64,000 nt of DNA, from assembly GCF_051062515.1 (NCBI RefSeq), contig NZ_JAMXEK010000001.1; one strand, 5' to 3'. Position 1 is the first letter of the stretch; each line of letters opens with the position of its first letter. The stretch is from Aliarcobacter sp017996075. GTDB taxonomy: Bacteria; Campylobacterota; Campylobacteria; Campylobacterales; Arcobacteraceae. A program made the position numbers and the translations under genes. The notes under the pieces are model-generated. The model saw only the letters and a program-made list of their open reading frames with translations, ran no database searches and was not told where the DNA came from. This document shows positions 8,326-17,778 of the stretch, piece by piece.

Positions 8326-10254
8326 ATGAATATAAATTCACTAAAAATAAAGCTACTTTTAATAACAATTGTACCTTTTACTATAGGAATATTTGTACTT
8401 TCTGGAATTAATTTTGAAAAAACACAAAACACTTTAAATAATACATTAAAAAAGTTTGAAACTACTATTACAAAAGAGAAAGAGTCATTAATACAACATC
8501 AATTTGAAGTTGCCCAAACACTTATAAAAACAGTTATTGAAAAAGAACAAAATATAGAGTTAGCGAAACAAAAAGTGATAGAGCTTTTAACAGGTGTTAG
8601 ATATTTAGATGATAAAAGTGGATATTTTTTTGCTTATGAGCAAAGAGGTGATGATTACTATTTTGCTTTTCATCCAGCAAATCCAAAATTAAATAATACA
8701 AAAACAAATATAAAGTCTCCTGATGCAAAAGGTTATGCTTTTAGAGAAGATTTAATTAAATTTTCAAAAGAGCAAAAATATATAACTTATCATTATGAAA
8801 ATCCATCAACAAAAGAGGTTGTATTAAAAATGGCTTCATCTATTTTTATTCCAGAATTTAACTGGGTTTTAGTAACTGGGATATATGCAGATGATATTGA
8901 AAAAGATATAAATGAATTACAAGAAGCTATTAATAGAGATATAAATATACTTTTTTGGATAGCTATTTGTGTTACAGTTTTATTAAATATTGTTTTAATT
9001 TCTATAATTGTTCCATCTATAAATAAAATTATTTTAAAACCACTAAATATATTTCAAACAACTTTAGAGTCATTTTTTAAATATTTAAATAATGAAAGTA
9101 ATAAAGTTGATAGAATCAAGAATTATTCAAAAGATGAAATAGGTCATATGTCAAAAATACTTGATCAAAATATTGAGATTGCTAGAAAAGAGATAGATGA
9201 TAATAATCTTTTTATTGAAACTACAATAGATATTTTAGAAAAATTCCAAAAAGGAGATTTATCTCAAAGATTAAATATAGAGGTTGATGATATTAATCTA
9301 TCAAAATTAAAATCTGTTATGAATCAAATGGCACAAGAATTAGAAAAAAATATTGTGAATGTTTTAAAAGTAATAGATGAATATAGTAAATATGATTATG
9401 TAAATAGAGTTGATACAACAAAAATTTCAAATCATATATTAAAACTTGCAAATGGTGTTAATATTTTGGGAGATTCAATAACAAAAATGTTGATTGAAAA
9501 CAAAAAAAATGGAGAAACTTTATCTGAAAGTTCAAATATACTTTTGAGTAATGTTGAAAAATTAAATGAAAGTTCTACTAGTACAGCTGCAAATCTTGAA
9601 GAAACAGCTGCTTCTTTAGAAGAGATGACTTCAAATTTAAGAAGTAGCACTCAAAATGTTGAGAAAATGGCAAGTATAGCTTCAAGCGTAACTTCTAGAG
9701 CAAAAAATGGAGAAAAATTAGCAAATCAAACAGTTTTATCTATGGAAGAGATAAATATAAAAATTTCATCTATAAATGAGGCAATAAGTGTAATAGACCA
9801 AATAGCATTTCAAACAAATATTTTAAGTCTAAATGCAGCTGTAGAAGCTGCAACTGCTGGAGAAGCAGGAAAAGGGTTTGCAGTTGTTGCTGGAGAGGTG
9901 AGAAATCTTGCAAATAGAAGTGCACAAGCTGCAAATGAGATAAAAAATATAGTTGAGATTGCAACACAAAAGGCAGATGAAGGAAAACATATTGCAAATA
10001 GTATGATAAATGGCTACAGTGAATTAAATAGTGATATTATGCAGACAATAGATCTTATAAAGGAGTTTGAAAACTCAAGCAAAGAACAACTTTTAGGAAT
10101 AGAACAGATAAACAATGCAGTTGCTATTTTGGATCAAAAAACACAGCAAAATGCTAATGTTACCTCACAAACAAAAGATATTGCAATATCTACAAATAGT
10201 ATTTCAAAACTTATTATTGAAGATGTAAATAAAAAAAGATTTAAAGATAAATAG
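8326..10254 (+). CDS. Methyl-accepting chemotaxis protein with single Cache domain
   Basis: A 642-residue transmembrane chemoreceptor. Membrane segment 1 is at about 10-30. A periplasmic single-Cache region spans about 35-195, with the typical DDKSGYFFAYE and FHPANPKLNN stretches. Segment 2 is at about 206-230, then HAMP-like helices, then a long signalling coiled coil. The hairpin tip that contacts CheA/CheW is conserved near 498-540 (SLNAAVEAATAGEAGKGFAV). It should sense a small ligand, often an organic acid or amino acid for this domain type, and steer the flagellar motor. No CheB/CheR pentapeptide tether is visible at the C-terminus. No che gene is adjacent. Confidence 0.93.
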   Translation: MNINSLKIKLLLITIVPFTIGIFVLSGINFEKTQNTLNNTLKKFETTITKEKESLIQHQFEVAQTLIKTVIEKEQNIELAKQKVIELLTGVRYLDDKSGYFFAYEQRGDDYYFAFHPANPKLNNTKTNIKSPDAKGYAFREDLIKFSKEQKYITYHYENPSTKEVVLKMASSIFIPEFNWVLVTGIYADDIEKDINELQEAINRDINILFWIAICVTVLLNIVLISIIVPSINKIILKPLNIFQTTLESFFKYLNNESNKVDRIKNYSKDEIGHMSKILDQNIEIARKEIDDNNLFIETTIDILEKFQKGDLSQRLNIEVDDINLSKLKSVMNQMAQELEKNIVNVLKVIDEYSKYDYVNRVDTTKISNHILKLANGVNILGDSITKMLIENKKNGETLSESSNILLSNVEKLNESSTSTAANLEETAASLEEMTSNLRSSTQNVEKMASIASSVTSRAKNGEKLANQTVLSMEEINIKISSINEAISVIDQIAFQTNILSLNAAVEAATAGEAGKGFAVVAGEVRNLANRSAQAANEIKNIVEIATQKADEGKHIANSMINGYSELNSDIMQTIDLIKEFENSSKEQLLGIEQINNAVAILDQKTQQNANVTSQTKDIAISTNSISKLIIEDVNKKRFKDK

Positions 10255-10258
10255 TTTT

Positions 10259-10822
10259 TTATAATTTAAAGTTTTTTAATAGTTTAATTGAGAGTTTATG
10301 AAAATCTAAATATTTAGATTTTTCATCTCCAATAAATCTGTAAAAATCAACTCCTTTTATAGATAAAATTTTTTCAAACTCTTCAATTTTAAGTTTTTCA
10401 AATTCAAAGTGAGTATTCATATATTTCTCTTGATAATTTTCAAATATCTCATCTTCAAAATTTAAGATATTATCCGCTTTGTTTAATTCGGGACATGAGT
10501 TGTCAATATAGATAAAATTATCTATATTTGGACTTAAAGGATAAGTTCTACACACCTTTGGTCTATTTTCATAAATTTTACATCTGAAATCTTTTAAATG
10601 TGGACAAAAATCAAAACCATTTGATAGTAAAATTACAGGTTTTACAAAACCTAAAGAGCCAAAAATAAATAAAATAGGAAAGTTTTTATAAACATCTTCA
10701 AACTCTTCTTTTAGAATTTGTGAAAAAATAGAACCAAAAATTCCACTACAACAATGAGCAAAGCAATTATTGCAATCACCAAATTTAATGTTTTTATCTT
10801 CAAGTTTTACAAAGTTTTTCAT
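10259..10822 (-). CDS. YkgJ-family cysteine cluster protein
   Basis: A 187-residue cytoplasmic protein with two cysteine groups: DCNNCFAHCCSG at about 16-27, and CPHLKDFRCKIYENRP followed by CRTYP. This CxxCxxxCC plus CxxxxxxxC layout is the hallmark of the YkgJ/Fe-S-cluster-like (CxxCxxCC) family, thought to bind a metal or iron-sulfur cluster; a specific reaction is not known. It is convergent with the chemoreceptor (four-base gap) and divergent from suhB. Confidence 0.85.
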   Translation of the reverse strand: MKNFVKLEDKNIKFGDCNNCFAHCCSGIFGSIFSQILKEEFEDVYKNFPILFIFGSLGFVKPVILLSNGFDFCPHLKDFRCKIYENRPKVCRTYPLSPNIDNFIYIDNSCPELNKADNILNFEDEIFENYQEKYMNTHFEFEKLKIEEFEKILSIKGVDFYRFIGDEKSKYLDFHKLSIKLLKNFKL

Positions 10823-10885
10823 GGGTGCAATTTTACATAGATTTTAAGAGAATTAGATAAAATATCAAAAAATTTAAGGAAAATC

Positions 10886-11659
10886 ATGCAAAAGAAACTT
10901 ATTCAAATTATAAAAAAAGCTGGAAAAATTTTAAAAAAAGGTTACTACTCAAATAAAGATGTAAATTTTAAAGCAAAAAAAGATTTAGTTACAAAATATG
11001 ATTTAGCAGTTGAAAATTATCTAAAAAAAGAGTTTTCTAAATATTTCAAAGAGTTTAATCTTATAGCTGAAGAATCAGATAATAGTTTGGTAGAGTTTGG
11101 AAATTCAATAATAATTGATCCAATAGATGGAACTACAAACTTTGTAAATGGTGTACCACATACGGCTATTTCTGTTGGAGTTTATAAAGATAAAAAGCCA
11201 TATATTGGTGTAGTATATAATCCTATTTTAGATGAGTTATATTTTGCAAAACATAAAAAAGGTGCATTTTTAAATGGTAAAAAAATAAAAGTAAGTTTAC
11301 AAAATGATTTACAAAAATCACTTCTAGCTACAGGTTTTCCATATAGTAGTGCGGAAAATACAAAAGATTTAAAAGATGTTATAAAAAAGATTGAGAATAT
11401 TTTGCCTGAGTGCCAAGATTTAAGAAGATTAGGAAGTGCTTCACTTGATTTATGTATGGTTGCAAGAGGGGTATATGAAGGCTATTATGAGATGAATTTA
11501 AAAACTTGGGATGTTAGTGCTGGAGTTATAATTTTAAGTGAAGCTGGTGGAAGAATTACAAATATTAGAGGTACAACTTTTGATATGTTTAAAGATAAAT
11601 ATATAGTTGCCTCAAATGCTAAAATTCATGATAAGTTATTAAGCAAACTAGATATTTAG
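10886..11659 (+). CDS. suhB: Inositol monophosphatase family protein
   Basis: A 257-residue member of the Mg-dependent inositol-phosphatase family. Metal ligands are in AEESD (61-65), DPIDGTTNF (78-86) and WDVSAG near 207-212. Length matches SuhB. In bacteria the family acts on myo-inositol 1-phosphate or related sugar phosphates, and in E. coli SuhB also assists rRNA transcription; which applies here cannot be told. The ribosome site is AAGGAAAATC before ATG. Confidence 0.88.
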   Translation: MQKKLIQIIKKAGKILKKGYYSNKDVNFKAKKDLVTKYDLAVENYLKKEFSKYFKEFNLIAEESDNSLVEFGNSIIIDPIDGTTNFVNGVPHTAISVGVYKDKKPYIGVVYNPILDELYFAKHKKGAFLNGKKIKVSLQNDLQKSLLATGFPYSSAENTKDLKDVIKKIENILPECQDLRRLGSASLDLCMVARGVYEGYYEMNLKTWDVSAGVIILSEAGGRITNIRGTTFDMFKDKYIVASNAKIHDKLLSKLDI

Positions 11660-11711
11660 TTAGTTTTTGATAGAATCTTATATTTTTTAAAATGATATTT
11701 AAGGACTTTTT

Positions 11712-13514
11712 ATGTGTGGAATAGTTGGTTACATAGGGAAATACGATACAACAAAGATTTTATTAGATGGTTTAAAAGAACTTGAATATAGAGGATATGA
11801 TAGTGCAGGAATTGCTGTTTTACATGGAAATGAAATAGATGTATTCAAAGCAGTTGGAAAGCTTGTAAACCTTGAAGAAAAAGTTAATCAAAATAATAAA
11901 GATAGATATAATTTAGGAATTGGACATACAAGATGGGCAACTCATGGAAAACCAACAGAAGTTAATGCTCATCCACACTTAGGTGAATACTCTTATGTTG
12001 TTCATAATGGGATAATAGAAAATTATAAAGAATTAAAAGATGAGTTAGCATCTTTAGGACACAACTTTGTTTCACAAACAGATACAGAAGTTATTGTTCA
12101 TCTTTTTGAGCATTACAACAATAAATTAAATGATGCAAAAAAAGCATTTCAAGAAACTATAAAAAGACTTGAAGGGGCTTATGCTATTTTATTAATTACA
12201 AAAAAAGATCCAGAAAAAATATTTTTCTATAAACTTGGAAGTCCCATGATTGTTGGACATGGTATAGAAAAAGATGAAGTACTTTTTGCATCTTCAGACT
12301 CAGCACTTATTGGACTTGCAAACGATGTTGTATATCTTGATGATAAAATTGGTGGAGTAGCTTCAAGAGATGGGATCGAGTTTTTTAGTAAAAATATTGT
12401 TTGGTCAAAACTTCCAACATCAAAACAGTTTGCTCAAAAAGATGGTTTTAGATACTTTATGGAAAAAGAGATTTATGAGCAAAGTGTTGTTGTAAGTGAT
12501 TGTATGTTAGGCCGTGTAAAAGATAGTGAGATAAATTTTGATGAGATTGATTCGAAAATATTAGATGGAATAAATGAGATTAAAATTTGTGCATGTGGAA
12601 CTTCATATCATGCAGGGCTGGCATCTTCGTATTTATTTGAAAGATTATCAAAAATAAAATGTAGTATTGAAGTTGCAAGTGAGTTTAGATATAAAGAGCC
12701 ACTATTGACAAAAGATACACTGTTTGTTGTAATCTCTCAAAGTGGTGAGACAGCAGATACATTAGAAGCTTTAAAAATGGCAAAAAAAGCTGGACTTAAA
12801 ACTTTGGTAATTTGTAATGTTGATAACTCTTCTATGACAAGGGTTGCAGATTTTACAATTTTAACACGTGCTGGAATTGAAAAAGGAGTTGCTTCTACAA
12901 AAGCATTTTCTACTCAAACTGCTGTTTTGTGGATGTTAAGTCTATATTTTGCACAAATTAGAAAAACTATTTCTAAAGATAAGCTTGAAAATGAGGTTAA
13001 TACTTTAAGAGAAGTTCCAAAAGCTTTAAAAGTCCATGAAAATATTCATGAAAAAGCAAAAAGATTATCAAAAAGATATTTACATGGTCATGGATTTTTC
13101 TTCATAGGAAGAGATGTATTTTATCCACTTGCTCTTGAAGGAGCTTTAAAACTCAAAGAGATTTCATATTTACATGCAGAAGGTTATCCTGCTGGTGAGA
13201 TGAAACATGGACCAATTGCTCTTGCAGATCCAGAACTTTTTACAATAGCACTTATGCCAAAAAATATGTTGTATGACAAAATAAAATCAAATGTCGAAGA
13301 GTTAAGTGCACGTGATAGTACAATTTGCGCAATATCTTCTGCTGATTTTGAACTTGCAGATGATTTTATAAAAATAAATAAGTGTGATCACTATATGCTT
13401 GAATTTTTTGAGATGTTGGTAGCACTTCAAATTTTATCTATGGAGATATCAATAAGACTTAAAAATGATGTAGATATGCCAAGAAACTTAGCAAAATCAG
13501 TAACAGTTGAGTAG
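11712..13514 (+). CDS. glmS: Glutamine-fructose-6-phosphate aminotransferase (isomerizing)
   Basis: First committed enzyme of UDP-GlcNAc synthesis, making glucosamine-6-phosphate from fructose-6-phosphate and glutamine. The 600-residue protein has the glutaminase domain (nucleophile Cys2 in MCGIVGYIG), then two SIS sugar-isomerase domains (SQSGETADT near 340), and the conserved C-terminal tail DMPRNLAKSVTVE. The stop is immediately followed by the ATG of the transporter gene. No GlmS ribozyme is visible; the leader is only about 50 bases long. Confidence 0.96.
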   Translation: MCGIVGYIGKYDTTKILLDGLKELEYRGYDSAGIAVLHGNEIDVFKAVGKLVNLEEKVNQNNKDRYNLGIGHTRWATHGKPTEVNAHPHLGEYSYVVHNGIIENYKELKDELASLGHNFVSQTDTEVIVHLFEHYNNKLNDAKKAFQETIKRLEGAYAILLITKKDPEKIFFYKLGSPMIVGHGIEKDEVLFASSDSALIGLANDVVYLDDKIGGVASRDGIEFFSKNIVWSKLPTSKQFAQKDGFRYFMEKEIYEQSVVVSDCMLGRVKDSEINFDEIDSKILDGINEIKICACGTSYHAGLASSYLFERLSKIKCSIEVASEFRYKEPLLTKDTLFVVISQSGETADTLEALKMAKKAGLKTLVICNVDNSSMTRVADFTILTRAGIEKGVASTKAFSTQTAVLWMLSLYFAQIRKTISKDKLENEVNTLREVPKALKVHENIHEKAKRLSKRYLHGHGFFFIGRDVFYPLALEGALKLKEISYLHAEGYPAGEMKHGPIALADPELFTIALMPKNMLYDKIKSNVEELSARDSTICAISSADFELADDFIKINKCDHYMLEFFEMLVALQILSMEISIRLKNDVDMPRNLAKSVTVE

Positions 13515-15287
13515 ATGAAGAAATATCTCTCTTACATACTTCTAATATCATTGGTATATTTGCTTTATGTAAATGAGGATTCTAAATACATAGTTGCAGG
13601 AGTTGCTGTTTTTATAATTGGTATGCAATTTATGGAGGATGGATTTAAATTTTTTAGTGGTGGAATTTTAGAAAAACTAATCGCTAATAGCACAAATACA
13701 AACTCAAAATCTATCTTTTTGGGAATAACTGCAACTGCAATTTTACAAAGCTCATCTTTAATTGCAATTATTGTAATCTCATTTTTATCCGCAAAAATCA
13801 TCTCACTTGCAGGTGCACTTGGAGTTGTATTTGGATCAGCAGTTGGAACAACTGCTACAACATGGATTGTTTCAACACTTGGTGTTAAGATTGATATAGC
13901 TGCTTTTGCTCTTCCTATGGTTATTTTTGGTGTAATTTTTAGATTTTATAAAAATAGAAATTTTCAAGGAGTTGGGAATATTCTTTTAGGTCTAGGATTT
14001 GTCTTTTTAGGTATTGGATATATGAAAGATGGATTTGAAGATTTAAAGAAAGGAATAGATTTAGCTCAATTTGCAATTGATGGATATGCTGGAATTATAG
14101 TTTATACTCTTATTGGAGCTCTTGCAACTGTTATTATTCAATCAAGTAGTGCAACAATGGCTTTAACTGTAACAGCTTTAGTAACAGGTCAAATTGTATA
14201 TATAAATGCTATGGCAATAGCAGTTGGAGCAAATATAGGAACAGCAACAACAGCAGCTTTAGGAGCTATGGTTTCGAATGCAAATAGTAAAAGAATGGCA
14301 GTTGGATTATTTATTTTTAAAGGAATAACAGCTGTTATAACATTAACCTCTTTATATCTTATGATTGATTTTGTAGATTATATATCAAAATATTTGGGAA
14401 TAAAAAGTGATGACTGGGCTATGAAATTGGCTGTTTTTCATACACTATTTAATCTTGTTGGACTTATAATTTTCTCATTTTTTATTCCAAAACTGGTAAT
14501 TTTTCTGAAAAAACTATTTGTTGAAGATAAAGATAGTTATATTTCTAAACCAAAATTTATAGATATGGAAGTTATTGCGGTTCCATTTGCAGCTTTAAAA
14601 GCAACAAGAAAAGAGACTATCCACTTATATGATAATGCAAGTGAAGTTTTGAGTCATGCAATTATGCTTCATAGGCACAAATATATTGGAAAGAGTAATA
14701 TTTCTAAAATTGTAAAAGAGTCATCGGATATTATTGATTTAAATATAGATGAGTTTTATGAAAGTAGAATTAAATCTTTATATAGCGATATTATTGATTA
14801 TTCAACATATTTTATAAATGAACTTGATGATGAGAAAAGGTCATATTTAAATGATTTAAGAAATGCTTGTAGAGATATAGCTGAATCTGTAAAAAATACA
14901 AAAGAGCTTCAAAAAAATATAAAAAAATATATATCGAGCAATAATGGTTATATAAAAGATGAGTATAATTACATAAGAGAAGCTATTGCAAAAACTACAA
15001 ACACTATAAATGAGATAAAAAATAGTAAAGACGAGATAGATGTTTTATCAAAATCTGAGCTATTAAAAGAGTATTTAAAAGGATTAGATGTAATAGCAAC
15101 TAGAAGAATAGATATATTAATACGAGAGAAAAGGATTGATAAAAAAATGGCAACGAGTCTATTAAATGATAGTTACCATGCAAATTTAATAATTAGTAAA
15201 CTAATAAATGTATCAAAAGTTTTATGGATTCAGGATTTAAGTATAAAAGAGTTAGGAGAAGATTATGAAGCTAAAAAAAATTCTTGA
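13515..15287 (+). CDS. Na/Pi cotransporter family protein with PhoU-like C-terminus
   Basis: A 590-residue inner-membrane protein. Residues 1-330 hold about nine hydrophobic segments with the two inverted QSSS repeats of the NptA/YjbB phosphate transporter family (LQSSSLIAI near 77 and IQSSSATMA near 208). Residues about 370-580 are a charged helical region resembling PhoU, as in many bacterial members. The expected role is sodium-coupled phosphate movement; direction is uncertain since YjbB exports. It begins directly at the glmS stop and its last 23 bases overlap the next small gene. Confidence 0.88.
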   Translation: MKKYLSYILLISLVYLLYVNEDSKYIVAGVAVFIIGMQFMEDGFKFFSGGILEKLIANSTNTNSKSIFLGITATAILQSSSLIAIIVISFLSAKIISLAGALGVVFGSAVGTTATTWIVSTLGVKIDIAAFALPMVIFGVIFRFYKNRNFQGVGNILLGLGFVFLGIGYMKDGFEDLKKGIDLAQFAIDGYAGIIVYTLIGALATVIIQSSSATMALTVTALVTGQIVYINAMAIAVGANIGTATTAALGAMVSNANSKRMAVGLFIFKGITAVITLTSLYLMIDFVDYISKYLGIKSDDWAMKLAVFHTLFNLVGLIIFSFFIPKLVIFLKKLFVEDKDSYISKPKFIDMEVIAVPFAALKATRKETIHLYDNASEVLSHAIMLHRHKYIGKSNISKIVKESSDIIDLNIDEFYESRIKSLYSDIIDYSTYFINELDDEKRSYLNDLRNACRDIAESVKNTKELQKNIKKYISSNNGYIKDEYNYIREAIAKTTNTINEIKNSKDEIDVLSKSELLKEYLKGLDVIATRRIDILIREKRIDKKMATSLLNDSYHANLIISKLINVSKVLWIQDLSIKELGEDYEAKKNS

Positions 15288-15495
15288 AAAAGTAAAAAAT
15301 TATCTATTTTTAATACAAAACAATGAAGATATTAAAAAAAGAAAGATTGAAAAATTAAGAGATAAAATAGAAGATAAGATTTTAAAACTTGATAAAAAAA
15401 TAAGAGATGAAAAAGATAAAGAGCAGAATTTAAAGCTAAAAGATGAGAGAACTATGCTTAAAAATTTTAGAAAACAACTAAAACAAAAAAAGTAA
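15265..15495 (+). CDS. Small charged coiled-coil protein (76 aa)
   Basis: A 76-residue protein of unknown function, nearly all Lys, Glu, Asp, Leu and Ile with heptad-like spacing, so probably one long helix or coiled coil. The start at 15265 lies inside the end of the transporter gene and has a strong ribosome site, AGGAGAAGATT, which makes a real gene likely. Being translationally coupled to a PhoU-domain transporter, it may be an accessory helix of that protein, but this is inference. There is no signal peptide. Confidence 0.65.
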   Translation: MKLKKILEKVKNYLFLIQNNEDIKKRKIEKLRDKIEDKILKLDKKIRDEKDKEQNLKLKDERTMLKNFRKQLKQKK

Positions 15496-15590
15496 ATAAA
15501 AGAAATCTTTAGCTAAAATACAAAACTTTTTGCTTTTAAAGCAAATCGAACTCTTTAAATCTTAATTTAATTTTTTATATAAAAAACTAA

Positions 15591-15656
15591 ATGGAAAACA
15601 AAAGATGGAAAACAATGCAAGCAAAGCTTGTGGAAAACAAAGGATGGAAAACAAAA
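15591..15656 (+). repeat. Degenerate ATGGAAAACAA repeats ahead of metK
   Basis: Four copies of RTGGAAAACAA start at 15591, 15605, 15630 and 15644, followed by ATGGAAAAAAAA at the likely metK start (15657). Copies 1-2 and 3-4 are both 14 bases apart, and a small hairpin, CAAGC-AAA-GCTTG, lies between the pairs. Each repeat copies the start-codon context of metK; copies 2 and 4 are out of frame with the true start. This looks like local duplication of the translation start region. Confidence 0.7.
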
Positions 15657-16865
15657 ATGGAAAAAAAATCTCAATACTTATTTACAAGTGAAGTTGTAAG
15701 CCCTGGTCACCCTGATAAATGTGCTGATATTATTGCTGATAGTATAGTTGATAGACTTATTATTGAAGATAGTAATAGTAGAGTTGCAAGTGAAGTATTT
15801 GTTGCTGGAAAGCATGTTGTTATTGGTGGTGAAGTAAAATCAAATGCAAAATTAACTCAAAATGATTATGAAAAAATAGTAAAAGATGCATTAGCAAAAA
15901 TTGGATACGATGGAAAAAGTGCCTTTACAAAAGAGCAAGCACTTCATCCAGATGATGTACAAGTTCAAGTTTTATTAAACCAACAAAGTCCAGATATTTC
16001 TCAAGGAGTTGATCAAACAACTGGAGAAATTGGAGCTGGAGATCAAGGAATTATGTTTGGGTTTGCTTCAAATGAAGCAGCTGAATTTATGCCAGCAGCA
16101 ATAGTATATGCAAGAAGATTATGTGATACAGTTTATAATTATGCTTTAAAAAATAATCAAAAACTAGGAGTTGATATAAAAACTCAAGTTACTGTTGATT
16201 ATGGAACAAAAGAGAATTTTGAAAATGGACTTCCTCAAAAAATACATACAATTGTTGTTTCAGCACCTTGTGTTGAAGGAATAAAAATAGAAGAAGTTAG
16301 AACAATAATTCAAGAATTAATTGATAATTCTGGGCTTCCAAGTAAACTTTATGATAAAAATAGCACAATTATTCATATTAATCCAACAGGAAGATATGTA
16401 AATCACTCATCTTTACATGATAGTGGACTAACGGGAAGAAAATTAATTGTTGATAGTTTTGGAGGATATGCACCAATTGGTGGAGGAGCTCAATCTTCAA
16501 AAGATTATACAAAAGTAGATAGAAGTGGACTTTATGCAGCAAGATGGATTGCAAAACATATAGTTGCATCAGGCTTAGCTAAAAAAGCGATTGTACAAAT
16601 ATCTTATGCTATTGGAGTGGCACGTCCTACTTCTGTTGCTGTTGATACAATGGGAACATATACAAAACATAATGATGATGTTTTATCTGCATTTGTAATG
16701 GAAAATTTCCCTTTAACACCAAGATGGATTACGCAAAAATTTAATTTAGACAAACCAAGTGCTACAACATTCCTTTATGCAGATGTTGCAGCTCGTGGTC
16801 AAGTTGGACAACCTGATTATCCTTGGGAAAAATTAGACGAACTAGATAAATTTAAAAATATTTAG
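15657..16865 (+). CDS. metK: S-adenosylmethionine synthetase
   Basis: Makes S-adenosylmethionine from methionine and ATP. The protein has SEVVSPGHPDKCADIIAD at the N-terminus, the GAGDQGIMFG motif and the GGGAQSSKDYTKVDRS region, and about 402 residues from ATG 15657. An in-frame ATG at 15591 would add 22 residues encoded by the leader repeats; I reject it because the family starts close to KSQYLFTSE and AAAGGATGG lies upstream of 15657. A TATATAAA box near 15576 may be the promoter. Confidence 0.95.
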   Translation: MEKKSQYLFTSEVVSPGHPDKCADIIADSIVDRLIIEDSNSRVASEVFVAGKHVVIGGEVKSNAKLTQNDYEKIVKDALAKIGYDGKSAFTKEQALHPDDVQVQVLLNQQSPDISQGVDQTTGEIGAGDQGIMFGFASNEAAEFMPAAIVYARRLCDTVYNYALKNNQKLGVDIKTQVTVDYGTKENFENGLPQKIHTIVVSAPCVEGIKIEEVRTIIQELIDNSGLPSKLYDKNSTIIHINPTGRYVNHSSLHDSGLTGRKLIVDSFGGYAPIGGGAQSSKDYTKVDRSGLYAARWIAKHIVASGLAKKAIVQISYAIGVARPTSVAVDTMGTYTKHNDDVLSAFVMENFPLTPRWITQKFNLDKPSATTFLYADVAARGQVGQPDYPWEKLDELDKFKNI

Positions 16866-16911
16866 TTAGATTTAACTATAATATTGCTTTAGAAAAAAAG
16901 GAGAAAAGGTA

Positions 16912-17778
16912 GTGGATTTAAAAAATCTATTTAGCAAAATTTCATTTGATAACAAAAATAAAGAGCAAGCTACAAAAAAAGATGCTCCCAGTCACTGGAT
17001 AAAATGTCCTAGTTGTAGCTCTTTGATGTTTTTCAAAGAGGTTGAAAATCAAGATAATGTTTGCCCAAAATGTGAATTCCATATGAGAATAGGGGCAAAA
17101 AGAAGAGTAGAAATCCTTGCAGATGAAAATAGCTTTGTAGAGTTTGATACAAATTTAAAACCAAATGACCCTTTAAAGTTTGTAGATAAACTCTCTTATA
17201 AAAAAAGAGTTGAAGAAGGACTTGCAAAAACAGGAAGAGTATCAAGTGTGATTAGTGGTGAGTGCACAATTAACTCAATTGGTGTTCAGCTTGTAGTTTT
17301 TGATTTTGCATTTATGGGTGGAAGTTTAGGTAGTGTTGAGGGTGAAAAAATAGTAAGAGCAGTTAATAGAGCAATTGAAAAAAAACAAGCAGTTATTATA
17401 GTATCAGCATCAGGTGGTGCTAGAATGCAAGAATCAACTTTTTCTTTGATGCAAATGGCAAAAACATCTGCAGCTTTGAAAAAACTCGATAGCTATAAAC
17501 TTCCATATATATCTATATTAACAGATCCAACTATGGGTGGAGTTTCTGCTTCTTTTGCATTTTTAGGTGATATTATTATGGCAGAACCAGGTGCTTTAAT
17601 AGGTTTTGCTGGACAAAGAGTAATTAAACAAACAATTGGAGCTGATCTTCCTGAAGGTTTCCAAAGAGCTGAATTTTTACTAGAAAAAGGTTCTATTGAT
17701 ATGGTTGTAAATAGAAGAGAGATGAAAAAAACTCTTACAGATTTATTAACTATTTTTGGACAAGAAAAAATTAGCTAA
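16912..17778 (+). CDS. accD: Acetyl-CoA carboxylase carboxyltransferase subunit beta
   Basis: Beta subunit of the carboxyltransferase that makes malonyl-CoA for fatty acid synthesis. The 288-residue protein has the N-terminal four-cysteine zinc ribbon (CPSCSS and CPKCEF, about 27-52) and the crotonase-like core with VSASGGARMQESTFSLMQM and GGVSASFAFLGD. The start is GTG at 16912 after AAAAGGAGAAAAGG. The stop TAA shares two bases with the next ATG (TAATG), so thiE-like translation is coupled. Confidence 0.96.
   Translation: MDLKNLFSKISFDNKNKEQATKKDAPSHWIKCPSCSSLMFFKEVENQDNVCPKCEFHMRIGAKRRVEILADENSFVEFDTNLKPNDPLKFVDKLSYKKRVEEGLAKTGRVSSVISGECTINSIGVQLVVFDFAFMGGSLGSVEGEKIVRAVNRAIEKKQAVIIVSASGGARMQESTFSLMQMAKTSAALKKLDSYKLPYISILTDPTMGGVSASFAFLGDIIMAEPGALIGFAGQRVIKQTIGADLPEGFQRAEFLLEKGSIDMVVNRREMKKTLTDLLTIFGQEKIS

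Noticed and set aside
9770..9997. Antisense Leu/Gln-rich frame within the chemoreceptor gene
   Set aside because: It mirrors the repetitive coiled-coil codons of the chemoreceptor signalling domain and has no start signals.
11660..11711. GlmS ribozyme or riboswitch before glmS
   Set aside because: The gap is only about 50 bases, too short for the ribozyme, and shows no structure.
15591..15656. N-terminal extension of MetK from ATG 15591
   Set aside because: The 22 extra residues are encoded by the leader repeats and do not resemble the family; 15657 has the better ribosome site.
15591..15670. CRISPR-like array
   Set aside because: Only four short 11-base repeats with unequal gaps of 3 to 14 bases; no spacer-sized units and no cas genes.
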